A DNA stretch of 64,000 nucleotides from Stenotrophomonas acidaminiphila (GCF_001431595.1 NZ_LDJO01000008.1:1-64000), one strand, 5' to 3'. Positions 28,014-41,500 are shown, numbered from the stretch's first letter. The notes: generated by a model from the letters alone, not told the origin. Numbers and translations: made by a program.

Positions 28014-30113
28014 TCAGCCGATCACCCGCCTGAACGGCGGCAGCGCGTCGATGATGCGCCTGCCGTATCGGCGGGTGAGCAGCCGCGAATCGAGAATGAC
28101 GACGCGGCCGGTATCGGTGGAGGTGCGGATCAGGCGCCCGGCGAACTGGGTCAGCGTGCGCAGCGCATGCGGGATCGCGATCAGGTTGAAGGAATTCAGC
28201 CCGCGGCTCTCGAACCACTCGCTCAACGTCGAGGTCTGCGGATCGGTCGGCACCGCGAACGGCACCTGGGTGATGACCACCGTGGTGCAGGCCTCGCCCG
28301 GCAGGTCCAGGCCCTCGCCGAACGAATTGAGCCCGAACAGCACCGAGCCCTCGCCGGCGGCGGTACGGCGCAGGTGCTCGTCGATCATCTTCTGCTTGGC
28401 GCCCTCGCCCTGTACCAGCACCTTCCTGCGCTGCGTGGCCGGCATCAGTTCGGCCACCTTCTCCATCTTCCAGCGCGAAGTGAACAGCACGATGCTGCCC
28501 TTGTCCCAGTCCAGTTCGGCGGCCAGGTACTTCGCCACCTCCTTCGGGTGGCGCTCGCGGTCGTCGGGCGTCACCGGGAACGGCGGCACCACCAGCTGCG
28601 CCTGGTTGGGCAGGTCGAACGGCGAGGCCAGCGACACCATCTCCGCCTCTTCGGGGATGCCGTTGTCGATGGCCAGCGCCTGGAAGTCGCCGCCGCCGGT
28701 GAGCGTGGCCGAGGTCATCACCACCGAATCCACCTCGTCCCACAGCAGCTTGCGCAGCACCATCGCCGCCGACACCGGGGAGCAGTGCAGCACGTGCTCG
28801 CCGTCGCGGGTCAGGGTGATCCAGCGCGCCATCGGCGGCTGGCCTTCCTTGTCCTCGCGGCGCCAGCCGGCCCACAGGTCGTACTGCTGCTGGATCATCT
28901 CCAGCGCCATGCCCAGGCTGCGCTGCAGGCGCTCGTGGCCGGCATCCTCGGGCTTGCCCTTGGCCACCTGCGCGGCGGCGGCCGTGGCCCAGTTCAGCAG
29001 GGTGCGGGTCTCGTCGGCCAGTTCCTCGATCGGCTGCCGCCATGCCTCGGGCAGGCGGCCATTGGCGGCGCGCCACAGCGGCTCGCGTTCGTCCGGCGCC
29101 GGCGTCCACACCTGCGCGATGCCGTCGGCGAATGCCTTGAGCAGCTTGGCCACGCGCGCCGCGGCGTCGATGGCCTCGTTCGGCAGCAGGTTGCCGATCT
29201 TGTCCTTGTCCACCGCGCGATATGCACCGGCAATGATGATCTGCAGGCGCCCGGTGCGCCGCGCCATGTCGTCCAGCGGCAGGCTTGCCGCGCCCTGGTC
29301 GATGGCGACGTTGCCGATGTGGTGGCCTTCGTCCAGCACCAGCAGCATGTCGGCGGGCGCGGCGATCAGCGGCTGGCCGTTGTCGGATTCGCCGATGGAC
29401 AGCGCCGACAGCAGCAGCGCGTGGTTGGTCACCACGATCTGCGCCTCGCGCACCTCGTTGCGCGCGCGCAGCACCGGGCACTGGGTGGAATAGGCGCAGC
29501 GGCGCCCGGCGCAGCCCGAGGCCGGGGTGGTGATGCGCGGGCGCAGGCCCGGCGTCACCGCTTCGGGCGCATTGTCCAGGTCGCCGTTCCAGCGGCCTTC
29601 GGTGAAGGCCCGCATCAGCTTGCCGGCCACGTCCATCTCGATCGGCGCCAGCGGCCGCTCGTAGAGCAGCACTTCGTCGCCGAACATGCTCTCCTGCGCG
29701 CCCTCGCCCTGCGCTTCGGCGGCATTGCGCGTGCACAGGTAGCGGGTGCGGCCCTTGGCCAGCGCCACCGTGGCCTGCAGGCCGGTGGCCTTGAGGAAAT
29801 TGGGGATGTCGCGTTCGACCAGCTGCGACTGCAGCGCCACCGTGCCGGTGCTGATCACCAGTTTCTTCTTCGAGGCCAGCGCGATGGGCACGCCGGCGGT
29901 CAGGTAGCCCAGGCTCTTGCCGACCCCGGTCGGCGCCTCGACCACGCCCACGCCGCCGCTGGCCAGCGCGCGCGAGACCACCCCGATCATCTGGCTCTGC
30001 GAGCGCCGCGTGCTGAATCCGGGCGTGTTGGCCTGCAGCTTCGCGTAGGCGTCGCGGATGGCCGTCTTCACTTCCTCGGTCAACGCACGCGGCGCTTCCA
30101 CTTTCTCCGTCAC
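28014..30113 (-). CDS. dinG: ATP-dependent DNA helicase DinG
   Basis: XPD-like 5'-3' DNA helicase of superfamily 2 (699 residues; E. coli 716), used to resolve R-loops and damaged replication forks. Walker A is EAPTGVGKS, Walker B/DEAH box is LVLDEGHHIG, and motif VI lies in the TQFAGRLIRT block. Four cysteines (YLCTR, SGCAG, RRCAY, TQCPV) sit where XPD-family enzymes bind an iron-sulfur cluster. The GTG at 30113 was chosen because the upstream ATG is out of frame. Confidence 0.93.
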   Translation of the reverse strand: MTEKVEAPRALTEEVKTAIRDAYAKLQANTPGFSTRRSQSQMIGVVSRALASGGVGVVEAPTGVGKSLGYLTAGVPIALASKKKLVISTGTVALQSQLVERDIPNFLKATGLQATVALAKGRTRYLCTRNAAEAQGEGAQESMFGDEVLLYERPLAPIEMDVAGKLMRAFTEGRWNGDLDNAPEAVTPGLRPRITTPASGCAGRRCAYSTQCPVLRARNEVREAQIVVTNHALLLSALSIGESDNGQPLIAAPADMLLVLDEGHHIGNVAIDQGAASLPLDDMARRTGRLQIIIAGAYRAVDKDKIGNLLPNEAIDAAARVAKLLKAFADGIAQVWTPAPDEREPLWRAANGRLPEAWRQPIEELADETRTLLNWATAAAAQVAKGKPEDAGHERLQRSLGMALEMIQQQYDLWAGWRREDKEGQPPMARWITLTRDGEHVLHCSPVSAAMVLRKLLWDEVDSVVMTSATLTGGGDFQALAIDNGIPEEAEMVSLASPFDLPNQAQLVVPPFPVTPDDRERHPKEVAKYLAAELDWDKGSIVLFTSRWKMEKVAELMPATQRRKVLVQGEGAKQKMIDEHLRRTAAGEGSVLFGLNSFGEGLDLPGEACTTVVITQVPFAVPTDPQTSTLSEWFESRGLNSFNLIAIPHALRTLTQFAGRLIRTSTDTGRVVILDSRLLTRRYGRRIIDALPPFRRVIG

Positions 30114-30186
30114 GCCGACCTGCCGCCTGCTCCGTTCATGGCCGGCATTTTCCCATACCGGCGCGCGGACGCCGACCCGCGCCGGT

Positions 30187-30540
30187 TCAGCCGGGCGCGG
30201 CGGCGTTCGCGCGCAGCGCCCGGGCCAGCGCCCAGGCCAGCAGCACGAAGCCGCCGGCTTCCAGCAGCGCCAACGCGAAGTGGCCGATGCCCAGGGCGGT
30301 ATTGAGCGCGGCGATGCCATCGAAGTTGCCCGCCGCGATCAACAGCAGCGGCAACACCGCCAGCACCGCCCCGAACAGCGTCGTCGCCATCAGGATCGCC
30401 AGCGCCCACAGCGCGGCGCTGCGCGCCACCGCCTTCGGCGCCCCCAACAGCAGTACCAGCGCCACGCCCAGCGCGATCATCACCGGCAGGCGGTAGCCGA
30501 CCGATACCAGCAGCGAGCTCAGCAGTTGCGCCTGGTCCAT
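30187..30540 (-). CDS. four-helix integral membrane protein, unknown
   Basis: A 117-residue, strongly hydrophobic protein with about four predicted membrane helices and no charged motif that would give a function. The ATG lies only five bases after the aroE stop codon, so it is most likely translated from the aroE message. No family was recognised. Confidence 0.65.
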   Translation of the reverse strand: MDQAQLLSSLLVSVGYRLPVMIALGVALVLLLGAPKAVARSAALWALAILMATTLFGAVLAVLPLLLIAAGNFDGIAALNTALGIGHFALALLEAGGFVLLAWALARALRANAAAPG

Positions 30541-30545
30541 GCCGC

Positions 30546-31394
30546 TCAGTCCGCGGTGACCAGGGTGGCGGCGCGTTCGCGCAGCGCGGCGTAGACCGCG
30601 TCGGTTTCAGGACGCACGCCATGCCACTGCTGGAAGCTCTCGGCGGCCTGTTCGACCAGCATGCCGAGCCCGTCGAACTCATTGCGGCACCCGGCCGCGC
30701 GCGCCCAGGCCAGGAACGGGATCGCCGCCTCGCCGTAGTTCAGGTCCACCGCGGTGGTCAGGCTGTTGACCAGCGACAGCGGCAGGTTGAAAACCGCGCC
30801 GTCGCCGCGACCGGCGGAGGTGGCGTTGATGATCAGCTCGAAGTCGCCCTGCTCGCGCAGCGCGTCCCAATAGGCCGAGATGACGCGGCCCGGCTCGCTC
30901 ATCGCATCGACCAGGGCGTCGGCACGCTCCGGGGTGCGGTTGGCCACCACCAGTTCGAGGATGCCGGCGTCGAGCAGCGCCGGGGCCACGCCGCGCGCGG
31001 CGCCACCGGCGCCGAGCAGCAGCACGCGGCGGCCGCGCAGGTCCAGCCCGTTGCGGCCGGTGAGGTCGCGCACCAGGCCGATGCCGTCGGTGTTGTCGCC
31101 ATGCCAGCGCTCGCCCTTGCGCAGCAGGGTGTTGACCGCGCCGGCACGCTGCGCGCGCGAGGTGGTGGTGGCGCACAGCGCGAACGCCGCTTCCTTGTGC
31201 GGCAGGGTGACGTTGGCGCCCACCCCGCCATCGGCGGCGAAGGCGTCCAGCGCCGCGGCGAAATCCTGCGGCGTCGCGTCGACGGCGCGGTAATCGATCT
31301 CGATTCCCTGCGCCTTGGCGAAGGCGGCCTGGATGCGCGGCGACTGCGAATGGGCGATGGGGTGGCCAAAGACGGCGTAGCGGGCAACGCTCAT
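30546..31394 (-). CDS. aroE: shikimate dehydrogenase
   Basis: NADPH-dependent reduction of 3-dehydroshikimate in the aromatic amino-acid pathway (282 residues). The N-terminal [14 protein letters not shown] block, the catalytic lysine in [11 protein letters not shown], the aspartate in GDNTDGIG, and the nucleotide loop GAGGAARGV with NRTPERA are all present. The start at 31394 follows AGAGGA at five bases; the more distal ATG at 31409 precedes that ribosome site. The 53-base gap to the divergent PD40 protein must hold both promoters. Confidence 0.96.
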   Translation of the reverse strand: MSVARYAVFGHPIAHSQSPRIQAAFAKAQGIEIDYRAVDATPQDFAAALDAFAADGGVGANVTLPHKEAAFALCATTTSRAQRAGAVNTLLRKGERWHGDNTDGIGLVRDLTGRNGLDLRGRRVLLLGAGGAARGVAPALLDAGILELVVANRTPERADALVDAMSEPGRVISAYWDALREQGDFELIINATSAGRGDGAVFNLPLSLVNSLTTAVDLNYGEAAIPFLAWARAAGCRNEFDGLGMLVEQAAESFQQWHGVRPETDAVYAALRERAATLVTAD

Positions 31395-31447
31395 GGTGAT
31401 CCTCTGCATGACCTAGACTGGCGCGATCCCTGGCTTGCGGAACCTCC

Positions 31448-32329
31448 ATGCGGACCCGATCGCTGCTGCTCGCGCTGTCCATGAGTCTACTCTTTGCACC
31501 GCGGGTGACGGCACTGGCGGAGTTCGGCATCGAAGGCATCGGCGTGGTATCCACCCGTGCCGACGAACTGCGCGCCACGCGCTCGGCCGATGGCCGGCGC
31601 CTGGTCTGGGCCAGCAACCGCGACGGCGGCGCCGGCGGCTGGGACCTGTGGCAGGCCACCTGGCAGGACGCGCGCTGGAGCGACCCGCGCCCGCTGCCGC
31701 TGGACACCGCGGCCGACGAGGTCGATCCGTTCCTGGATGCCGACGGTCGCTGGCTGTACTTCGCCTCCAACCGCAAGGGCGGCCATGGCGGCTTCGACCT
31801 GTACCGCGCGGCGCTGCGGGACGACGGCGGCTTCGGCCCTGTGCAGAACCTGGGCCCGGCCATCAATGGCGCCGACCACGAACGCTCGCCGGCCGTGCAC
31901 GACCAGGACGGCAGCCTGCTGCTGGCCAGCGACCGCGCTGGCGGGGCCGGCGGCTGGGACCTGTGGCGCGCGCACCGTACCGGCGACGGCTTCGCCGCAC
32001 CGCGGCCGATGACCGGCCTCAACCACGCCGGCGACGAATTCGACGGCGCCTGGCTGGCCGGCGGGCGCGCGGTGGTGTTCGCGCGCGGCAACGGCAACGG
32101 CGGCGCGCAGCTGCAGCTGTCGCATTGCCGCCATGGCCGCTGGAGTGCGGCGCAACCGCTGGCGCTGTCGTTCAACAGCGCCGAGGGCGATACCCGGGCG
32201 GCGCTGGTCGATGCCAGCACCCCGGGCGAACTGCTGGTCAGCGGCCATGCGCGCGCGCCGCGTGCCGGTGGCTTCGACCTGTACCGGATGCGCGCGCCGG
32301 CCAGCGACGGCAGCGGCGACTGCCGCTAG
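31448..32329 (+). CDS. exported PD40/TolB-like beta-propeller protein
   Basis: A 293-residue protein with a signal peptide (to about residue 23) and four or five repeats with the WD40-like PD40 pattern: LVWASNRDGGAGGWDLWQA, LYFASNRKGGHGGFDLYRA, LLLASDRAGGAGGWDLWRA and GHARAPRAGGFDLYR. These form a TolB-type propeller in the periplasm. There is no TolB N-terminal domain and no pal or tol genes nearby, so it is not TolB itself. Confidence 0.8.
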   Translation: MRTRSLLLALSMSLLFAPRVTALAEFGIEGIGVVSTRADELRATRSADGRRLVWASNRDGGAGGWDLWQATWQDARWSDPRPLPLDTAADEVDPFLDADGRWLYFASNRKGGHGGFDLYRAALRDDGGFGPVQNLGPAINGADHERSPAVHDQDGSLLLASDRAGGAGGWDLWRAHRTGDGFAAPRPMTGLNHAGDEFDGAWLAGGRAVVFARGNGNGGAQLQLSHCRHGRWSAAQPLALSFNSAEGDTRAALVDASTPGELLVSGHARAPRAGGFDLYRMRAPASDGSGDCR

Positions 32330-32388
32330 CGGGAGCCAACGCCCCGGCACCGCGCGTGCGACGTGCGGCGGTGAGGGCGGTCAAGGTC

Positions 32389-32413
32389 CATGCGGGGCGA
32401 GCCCCGCATCTAC
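32389..32413 (-). repeat. GTAG-type REP palindrome 1
   Basis: On the minus strand it reads GTAG followed by ATGCGGGG-CTCG-CCCCGCAT, a near-perfect hairpin. This is the layout of the Stenotrophomonas/Xanthomonas GTAG REP family, which RAYT transposases are thought to spread. Confidence 0.7.
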
Positions 32414-32442
32414 GGAGTGCATGGGTTGTGGCAGCAGGCCCC

Positions 32443-32466
32443 GTAGGTGCCGGGCTCGCCCGGCAC
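32443..32466 (+). repeat. GTAG-type REP palindrome 2
   Basis: GTAG followed by GTGCCGGG-CTCG-CCCGGCAC, opposite in orientation to its two neighbours. The arms differ from those of copy 1 but keep the GTAG head and the CTCG loop. Confidence 0.7.
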
Positions 32467-32486
32467 GGGCTTCACCGGGACGGCCA

Positions 32487-32511
32487 CATGCGGGGCGGAC
32501 CCCGCATCTAC
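32487..32511 (-). repeat. GTAG-type REP palindrome 3, supplying a stop codon
   Basis: On the minus strand it reads GTAG then ATGCGGGG-TCCG-CCCCGCAT. Its TAG (32508-32510) is the stop codon of the adjacent minus-strand membrane protein, so the element abuts or has redefined that protein's C-terminus. Confidence 0.7.
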
Positions 32512-32810
32512 GGTTGGGGGTCGTTACCGGGAGCCGGGTTGCCGGCCAGTACCTCGGCGCGCCGCCGCTCGTACTCGACTTCGCCGATCCGCCCGGCCTG
32601 CTGCAGGCCGGCCAGTTCGCGCAGCTGCGCCTCGACCTCCGGCGACGGCGGCGACTGCCGTTGCAGCCGCTGCGCGGCCGAGGGCAGTTCCGGCGGACGC
32701 CGCGCGGTGCGGACCGCGGCGGCGATCACCAGCCCGATCACCACCGCGAACGCGGTCACGCCGACCACCCACACCGCCCATTGCCAGGGCTGCATGCCGG
32801 GTGCGTCCAT
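32508..32810 (-). CDS. small membrane protein with SHOCT-like C-terminus
   Basis: A 100-residue protein with one membrane helix (about residues 12-34) and a cytoplasmic tail. The tail (QLRELAGLQQAGRIGEVEYE region) resembles the short SHOCT oligomerisation domain, which is usually at a C-terminus. It begins one base after the hemB stop codon and is probably co-translated with hemB. Its stop codon lies in a REP palindrome. Confidence 0.68.
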   Translation of the reverse strand: MDAPGMQPWQWAVWVVGVTAFAVVIGLVIAAAVRTARRPPELPSAAQRLQRQSPPSPEVEAQLRELAGLQQAGRIGEVEYERRRAEVLAGNPAPGNDPQP

Positions 32811-32811
32811 C

Positions 32812-34821
<2,010 letters not shown>

Positions 34822-35070
34822 TCAGACGAAACCGCCACCCAGGCCGAGGCGGATCACGCCGACCACGATCACCGCCACGTTGAGCAGCAGCCCGGCCTTG
34901 GCGCGGCCGCGGTTGCCCTCGCGGGTGAACAGCAGGCCGATGGCGGCGATGACCGCACCGACCGCGGCGAACGGGATCAGGAACCAGTTGCCCCAGCCCA
35001 GCAGCGGGATGAAGGCCAACACCATCCACAACAGCGCCACGATGCCCCAGACCAGGCTGATCAGCCCCAT
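34822..35070 (-). CDS. small three-helix membrane protein
   Basis: An 82-residue protein with about three hydrophobic helices and a short basic loop (TREGNRGRAKAG). It resembles small DUF4190/DUF6142-like membrane proteins but no family is certain. GGAGGGAACGAC before the ATG at 35070 is a strong ribosome site and decides the start over an upstream in-frame codon. Confidence 0.65.
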   Translation of the reverse strand: MGLISLVWGIVALLWMVLAFIPLLGWGNWFLIPFAAVGAVIAAIGLLFTREGNRGRAKAGLLLNVAVIVVGVIRLGLGGGFV

Positions 35071-35201
35071 GTCGTTCCCTCCACTGGTTGATGCGCGCAA
35101 GATAGCCCGGAAATCCCCGCGATCAAATGTTCCACGCGGTTCGCGGCCGATTCACGCACGCACACCGATGATCCAGCCATCATCCACCCGGGAGTGAACC
35201 C

Positions 35202-35624
35202 ATGAAATTCCCGCTCGCCATCGCATTGGGCCTGGCCCTGGCCACCGGCGGCTGCGCCAGTACCTCCCGGGTCATGCTCGGCCAGGCGCGCGCGCCGGTG
35301 GACCCGGCCAGCGTGCAGATCTATTCCACGCCACCGGCCGGGGCGGTGGAGATCGCCCAGCTGGAAGCCTCCAGCGCGGTCGGCTTCGGCACCCAGGGCC
35401 AGACCGATGCGGCCATTGCCCGGCTCAAGCGCGAGGCCGCGGCGCTCGGCGCCAACGGCGTGATCCTGATGGGCGTGGGCGCCGGCGGCTCGCCGGTGGG
35501 CATGTCGGTCGGCGCCGGCAGCTACGGCCGGCATGGTGGCGGTGGCCTGAGCGTGGGCATCCCGACCCAGCAGAAGCGCGCCGCCGGCGTGGCGATCTGG
35601 GTACCGCCGGGCGCGGCCAGGTAA
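35202..35624 (+). CDS. small lipoprotein of unknown function
   Basis: A 140-residue lipoprotein with lipobox TGGC, lipidated at Cys18. The mature part has an LGANGVIL block like that of YbjQ/DUF4156-type heavy-metal or stress lipoproteins (about residues 85-92) and a glycine-rich segment (SYGRHGGGG). It stands alone and is divergent from the small membrane protein across 131 bases. Confidence 0.68.
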   Translation: MKFPLAIALGLALATGGCASTSRVMLGQARAPVDPASVQIYSTPPAGAVEIAQLEASSAVGFGTQGQTDAAIARLKREAAALGANGVILMGVGAGGSPVGMSVGAGSYGRHGGGGLSVGIPTQQKRAAGVAIWVPPGAAR

Positions 35625-35725
35625 GTCCGGCCACGTCCCTCGTGGCGCGGGCGGCGGCATGCCGTGCCCCGCCCTCATTCGCGGCCGGGGCCGCCCGGCA
35701 CGGGCGCCACCCGGTGCCCGCGGCG

Positions 35726-37516
35726 TCACCTGCGGCGCTGCGCCGGGATGAAAACCTCGTCCACCGCGGTGGCCAGCTGGTCCGGCGGCAGCAGCCCCTG
35801 GTCGAGCAGGAAGTTGTTGAAGGCCAGGCGGTCGAAGCGGTCGCCCAGCGCCAGCTCGGTGCGCATGCGCAGTTCCATGATCCGGGTATAGCCGTAGAAG
35901 TAGCTGCAGGCCTGGCCCGGAGCCCGCACGGTGTAGCGGTCCAGTTCCTGGGTGGCCATGGCCTCGGACAGGCCGACGCCTTCCACCAGCACCTTGCGCG
36001 CCTGCTCGCGGTCGGTCAGGCCGAGGTTGAGCATCGGGTCGAGCATGGCGCGGGCGGCGCGCAGCAGGCGGAACTGCAGCGCGATCATCTGCCCGTCCAG
36101 CGGCTCGAACGGCACCAGCTCGGCCTCGGCGTACAGCGCCCAGCCTTCGACGTTGACCGAGTTGAACGCGAACAGCGTGCGCGCCAGCGAGATGCCGCGC
36201 TCGACCATCGCCGCGAACTGCAGGTCGTGGCCCGGGCGGCCTTCGTGCGCGCTCAGCGTCCACGCCGCCGAACCGAAGTTGAAATCGTCGTACTGCGCCT
36301 TGCCGCCCGAGGCCGGGTTGCCCAGCGGCAGCACGAAGGTGCCCTGCTGCCCGGTGTTGCCGACCAGCGGCGGCGGCAGGTAATGCGGCGCCGGCGACGC
36401 GGCGCTTTCAGCCTCGCTGCCCAGGCGCATCTGCAGCGGGCGCTGTGGCACGTCGACGATGCGCTGGCGGCGGATGATCGGATCGATGGCGTCGATGATG
36501 CCGCGGTAGTGCGCCTCCAGGCGGTCGTTGCCGATCGTGTCCCGCTTCAGCGCGCGGATCACCGCAGCGTAGTCGTTGGCATCATCCACCTTCAGGCCCT
36601 TGGCCTGCACCACCAGCGGCGCCAGCTGGCGCATCATCGCGCGGGTTTCCATGTACTCCAGCTGCGCGCGCTGCACCAGCAGCGCCGGGTCGATGTCCAC
36701 GCCCACGTCCTTGAGCTGGAAGGCATACAACTCGGCCGGCAGGCGGGTGTCGGTGCGCGCCTGTGGCAGCACGTCCCGGCGCGTCCATTCGATGTACTCC
36801 TTCATCTGCGTGGCCAGGGTGGCCAGCGCGGCGTCCGCGCCCTTGATGTCGTACTTTGCGAACAGCTTGCCGATGCCGTCGATGTAAGTGTCGACGTTGG
36901 CCAGCGCCTGTTCGACCTCGATCCGGGTCGGCTGCAGCAGGCCCGGGGTGCCGCTCTTCTCGGCATAGCGCTGCCGCGCCAGGGTAGCCAGCGGCTGGCT
37001 GCCGGGGGCCTGGCCGATGTAGGCCTTGAGCCGGTCCAGCGCCCTGGCCCGGCGTTCCGGCGGCACCTGGTCGGACAGCAGCCCGTTGAGGCCGCCGAAC
37101 ACGCTCTGCGGCACGTCCACCCACGGCATCAGGTGCTGTTCCTCGAGCGTGCTGCCCTCGATGCCGCGGCCGGCCGCGGCGATCATGATCTCCAGGTCCT
37201 GGCGCACGTTGGGATCGCGTTCGAGCTGGAGCTTCCCGCGCAGCTGCGCACGTGCGGCGTCCAGCGCGGCGCGGTAGCGCGCGGCATTGTCCGGGCCCAG
37301 GTCGACGACCTTGTCGTCGTAACCCGGCACCCCGAAGAAGCTGGCCATTTCCGGCCGGAACGGCGCCTGCGCGCGCAGCAGGATCTGCGCCAGCGCGTTG
37401 CTGTGCGCCACCCAGGCCGGAGCGGGCGCGGATGCCGGGGACGGCGGCGTGGTGGCCGCGGCCAGCGGCAACGGCGCGGCCAGGGCAAGGGCGACGGCGA
37501 GGACGATCGGTTTCAT
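35726..37516 (-). CDS. exported DUF885 family metallopeptidase-like protein
   Basis: A 596-residue protein with a signal peptide (to about residue 21). The zinc-binding motif HEGRPGHDLQ (HExxxGHxxQ) and the downstream EGWALYAE are the two signatures of the DUF885 family, related to the M32-like gluzincins. It is probably a periplasmic carboxypeptidase or dipeptidase. It is last in a run of three minus-strand genes with DPP IV, which also cuts peptides, so a shared peptide-scavenging role is plausible. Confidence 0.85.
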   Translation of the reverse strand: MKPIVLAVALALAAPLPLAAATTPPSPASAPAPAWVAHSNALAQILLRAQAPFRPEMASFFGVPGYDDKVVDLGPDNAARYRAALDAARAQLRGKLQLERDPNVRQDLEIMIAAAGRGIEGSTLEEQHLMPWVDVPQSVFGGLNGLLSDQVPPERRARALDRLKAYIGQAPGSQPLATLARQRYAEKSGTPGLLQPTRIEVEQALANVDTYIDGIGKLFAKYDIKGADAALATLATQMKEYIEWTRRDVLPQARTDTRLPAELYAFQLKDVGVDIDPALLVQRAQLEYMETRAMMRQLAPLVVQAKGLKVDDANDYAAVIRALKRDTIGNDRLEAHYRGIIDAIDPIIRRQRIVDVPQRPLQMRLGSEAESAASPAPHYLPPPLVGNTGQQGTFVLPLGNPASGGKAQYDDFNFGSAAWTLSAHEGRPGHDLQFAAMVERGISLARTLFAFNSVNVEGWALYAEAELVPFEPLDGQMIALQFRLLRAARAMLDPMLNLGLTDREQARKVLVEGVGLSEAMATQELDRYTVRAPGQACSYFYGYTRIMELRMRTELALGDRFDRLAFNNFLLDQGLLPPDQLATAVDEVFIPAQRRR

Positions 37517-37554
37517 GCGCGCGGCTCCGGGGGTGGAGCCGTGACCCTACGCAG

Positions 37555-38043
37555 TCAGCGGCAACCCGGCAAGATCGCGCAGTCGCGGTCGCGTTCGTCG
37601 CGCAGGTCCACCGGCACATGCCGGCCCGGCAGCTCGGCCTGCAGCCGCGGATAGGACCAGCGCCCCTGGCTGCGTCGCGCGCGCACGTCGAGCTTGCCGC
37701 TGCCGCGCGGACCCTGGATGCGGATCACCATGTCGGCGCCGCCGCCATCGCCGAACTGGTTGATGCTGCCGAACGGGAACGGCTTGGCCCGCAGCGGCTG
37801 CCCGAGCGCCGCGGCCACTTCCGGGTCGCGGCCGGCGCGCGCCAGCGCCTCGCGGTAGGGCTCGCTGCTTTCCAGCGGCGCGGACATCTGCCGCAGGCCC
37901 ATCCAGGAAGTCAGCGACCAGCCGCCGACGATCAGCAGCACGAACAGCGGCAACGCCCACTTGAGGTTGCGCTGCAGCCAGTTGCGGGGTGGCCGCAGGC
38001 CGGGCGGACGCGCGCCCGGCAAGGGAGGTGGCGGTGACGACAT
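37555..38043 (-). CDS. Coa1-like (cytochrome oxidase assembly factor 1 family) membrane protein
   Basis: A 162-residue protein with a proline-rich N-terminus, one membrane helix (about residues 31-51) and a periplasmic domain. The YREALARAGRDPEVAAALG segment followed by the GPRGSGKLDVRA strand pair matches the Coa1/Tim21-like family. The real role in bacteria is not known. The start at 38043 gives a normal gap of 19 bases after the DPP IV stop; longer starts would overlap it. Confidence 0.7.
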   Translation of the reverse strand: MSSPPPPLPGARPPGLRPPRNWLQRNLKWALPLFVLLIVGGWSLTSWMGLRQMSAPLESSEPYREALARAGRDPEVAAALGQPLRAKPFPFGSINQFGDGGGADMVIRIQGPRGSGKLDVRARRSQGRWSYPRLQAELPGRHVPVDLRDERDRDCAILPGCR

Positions 38044-38062
38044 CCGTGTCCTCCTGTCCGGC

Positions 38063-40324
<2,262 letters not shown>

Positions 40325-40374
40325 CTAGCCGAGCCCGCCCGCGCCTGCCCCCTGCCTTCAGTCCCGCCCGCGGC

Positions 40375-40518
40375 TCAGCGCTGGTTGCGCTGCTCCTCGC
40401 GCAGCCGGCGGCGGATGAAGAACACCGTGAAAACCGGAATCCCCAGGATGATCAACGCCCCGCAGATCGTCAGCCAGCCCACCGGTTGCGTCAGCATGTC
40501 GCGCAGTATCGGATGCAT
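40375..40518 (-). CDS. 47-residue single-helix membrane protein, DUF3149-like
   Basis: A very short protein with one hydrophobic helix (about residues 14-34) after MHPILRDMLTQPVG and a highly basic tail (FIRRRLREEQRNQR). The layout matches DUF3149. GGGGAGGGGACG lies directly before the ATG at 40518. The longer in-frame start upstream has no ribosome site. Confidence 0.65.
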   Translation of the reverse strand: MHPILRDMLTQPVGWLTICGALIILGIPVFTVFFIRRRLREEQRNQR

Positions 40519-40629
40519 CGTCCCCTCCCCGTGCCGTTTGTCGATGCACGCAGCGTAGGGGTACCGTCCGCGGCCGGCTTTGCGCAGGATCAATCGGCGG
40601 GATCGCACCGGCCGGGATCGCCGATGCCT

Positions 40630-41435
40630 GCCCCCCGATCAGCGCCCGCCTCGATGCCACCAGAGCGCGGCCCGGGTAAACATGCTGGTGGGCGCAGGCC
40701 GAGTTGCCCGGCGCGCTGCTACAACAGCTTGCCGTCCAGGCTGTACACCTCGTACAGCAGTCCGTCCGCGCTGGCCGTGAGCACCCGGCGCCCCTGCGCG
40801 TCGTAGCGGTAGGTTTCCATGCCCTGCGCCGTGCGCAGCCGGTTGCCGTAGTCGAATACGAACAGATTGCCGTTCTTGTTGATCACGTTGCCGCGGACGT
40901 CATAGCCCAGCCCGATGATGCTCGCTCCGCCCGGACCGTTGAGCACGTTGGTCAGCCGGTTGTTCGCGTCGTACCAGTACACATGGTCCCGCCCGGCCAC
41001 CGTGGCACGGGTGACGTTGTCCAGCACGTCGTAGGTGTACGTCGCCCCGCCCGGGTACAACAGCGAGCTGGCCGAGGTCAGCCGGTCGCGCGCGTCGTAG
41101 CCCATGCTCCGGCTCTGCCGCCCCGCCACCGTGAAGTCGGTGATCGCCGATACGTTGCCGTTGCGGTCATACGCATAGCCCAGGTCCAGCACCCCGCCGC
41201 TGTCGGCGCTGCGCTCGGGCAGCTGCCGCGCGTTCTGCGCCATCGTGTGCACCAGGCCGTTGCCGTAGGTGAACCGCTTGATCGCACCGTTCGGGTAGTA
41301 CTGCACCCCCGTGGCGAAGGTACCGGCCTGGGTCGGCTGGCCCAGCGCGTTGGGCAGATAGTCCACCGTCAGGCTGCCCGGGCACACCAGGCTGGCCAGG
41401 TGGCCATTGCCGTTGTAGCCGTAACCAATGTGCGG
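40630..41435 (-). pseudogene. decayed orphan Rhs core fragment (copy A)
   Basis: Remnant of an Rhs/YD-repeat toxin core: ALGQPTQAG, YGNGLVH, RDHVYWYDANNRLTN and YRYDAQGRRV repeats are clear. It has no start codon of its own; the frame opens directly out of the short repeat at 41436-41460. Over 90 residues it differs from copy B (41878-43056) at nine positions. A TAG at 40719-40721 replaces the Trp codon of B after DGKLL, and homology resumes past it with a one-base shift through a LVASRR block near 40640. It has no tip domain, so it is a non-functional recombination relic. Confidence 0.85.
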
Positions 41436-41460
41436 ATTAATTGCCTCCGTCCCCTTTAAG
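41436..41460 (-). repeat. GGGGACGGAGGCAATTAA repeat, copy 1
   Basis: On the minus strand it contains CTTAAAGGGGACGGAGGCAA followed by TTAAT, directly abutting the upstream edge of Rhs fragment A. It is one of three copies in the island; the other two are at 43061-43081 and 43567-43590. Confidence 0.75.
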
Positions 41461-41478
41461 TCTCACCGCAACAACGAC

Positions 41479-41500
41479 AAGGCCCGCGAACGCGGGCCTT
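41479..41500. terminator. perfect terminator-like hairpin
   Basis: AAGGCCCGCG and CGCGGGCCTT pair exactly around an AA loop. On the minus strand GTCGTTGTTG follows, so it probably ends the transcript of the small membrane protein at 41572-41862. The symmetric A/T ends would also allow plus-strand use. Confidence 0.7.

Noticed and set aside
40719..40721. TAG in Rhs fragment A as a recoded codon
   Set aside because: A one-base shift follows within a short distance and the copy has neither a start codon nor a tip, so ordinary decay explains it.
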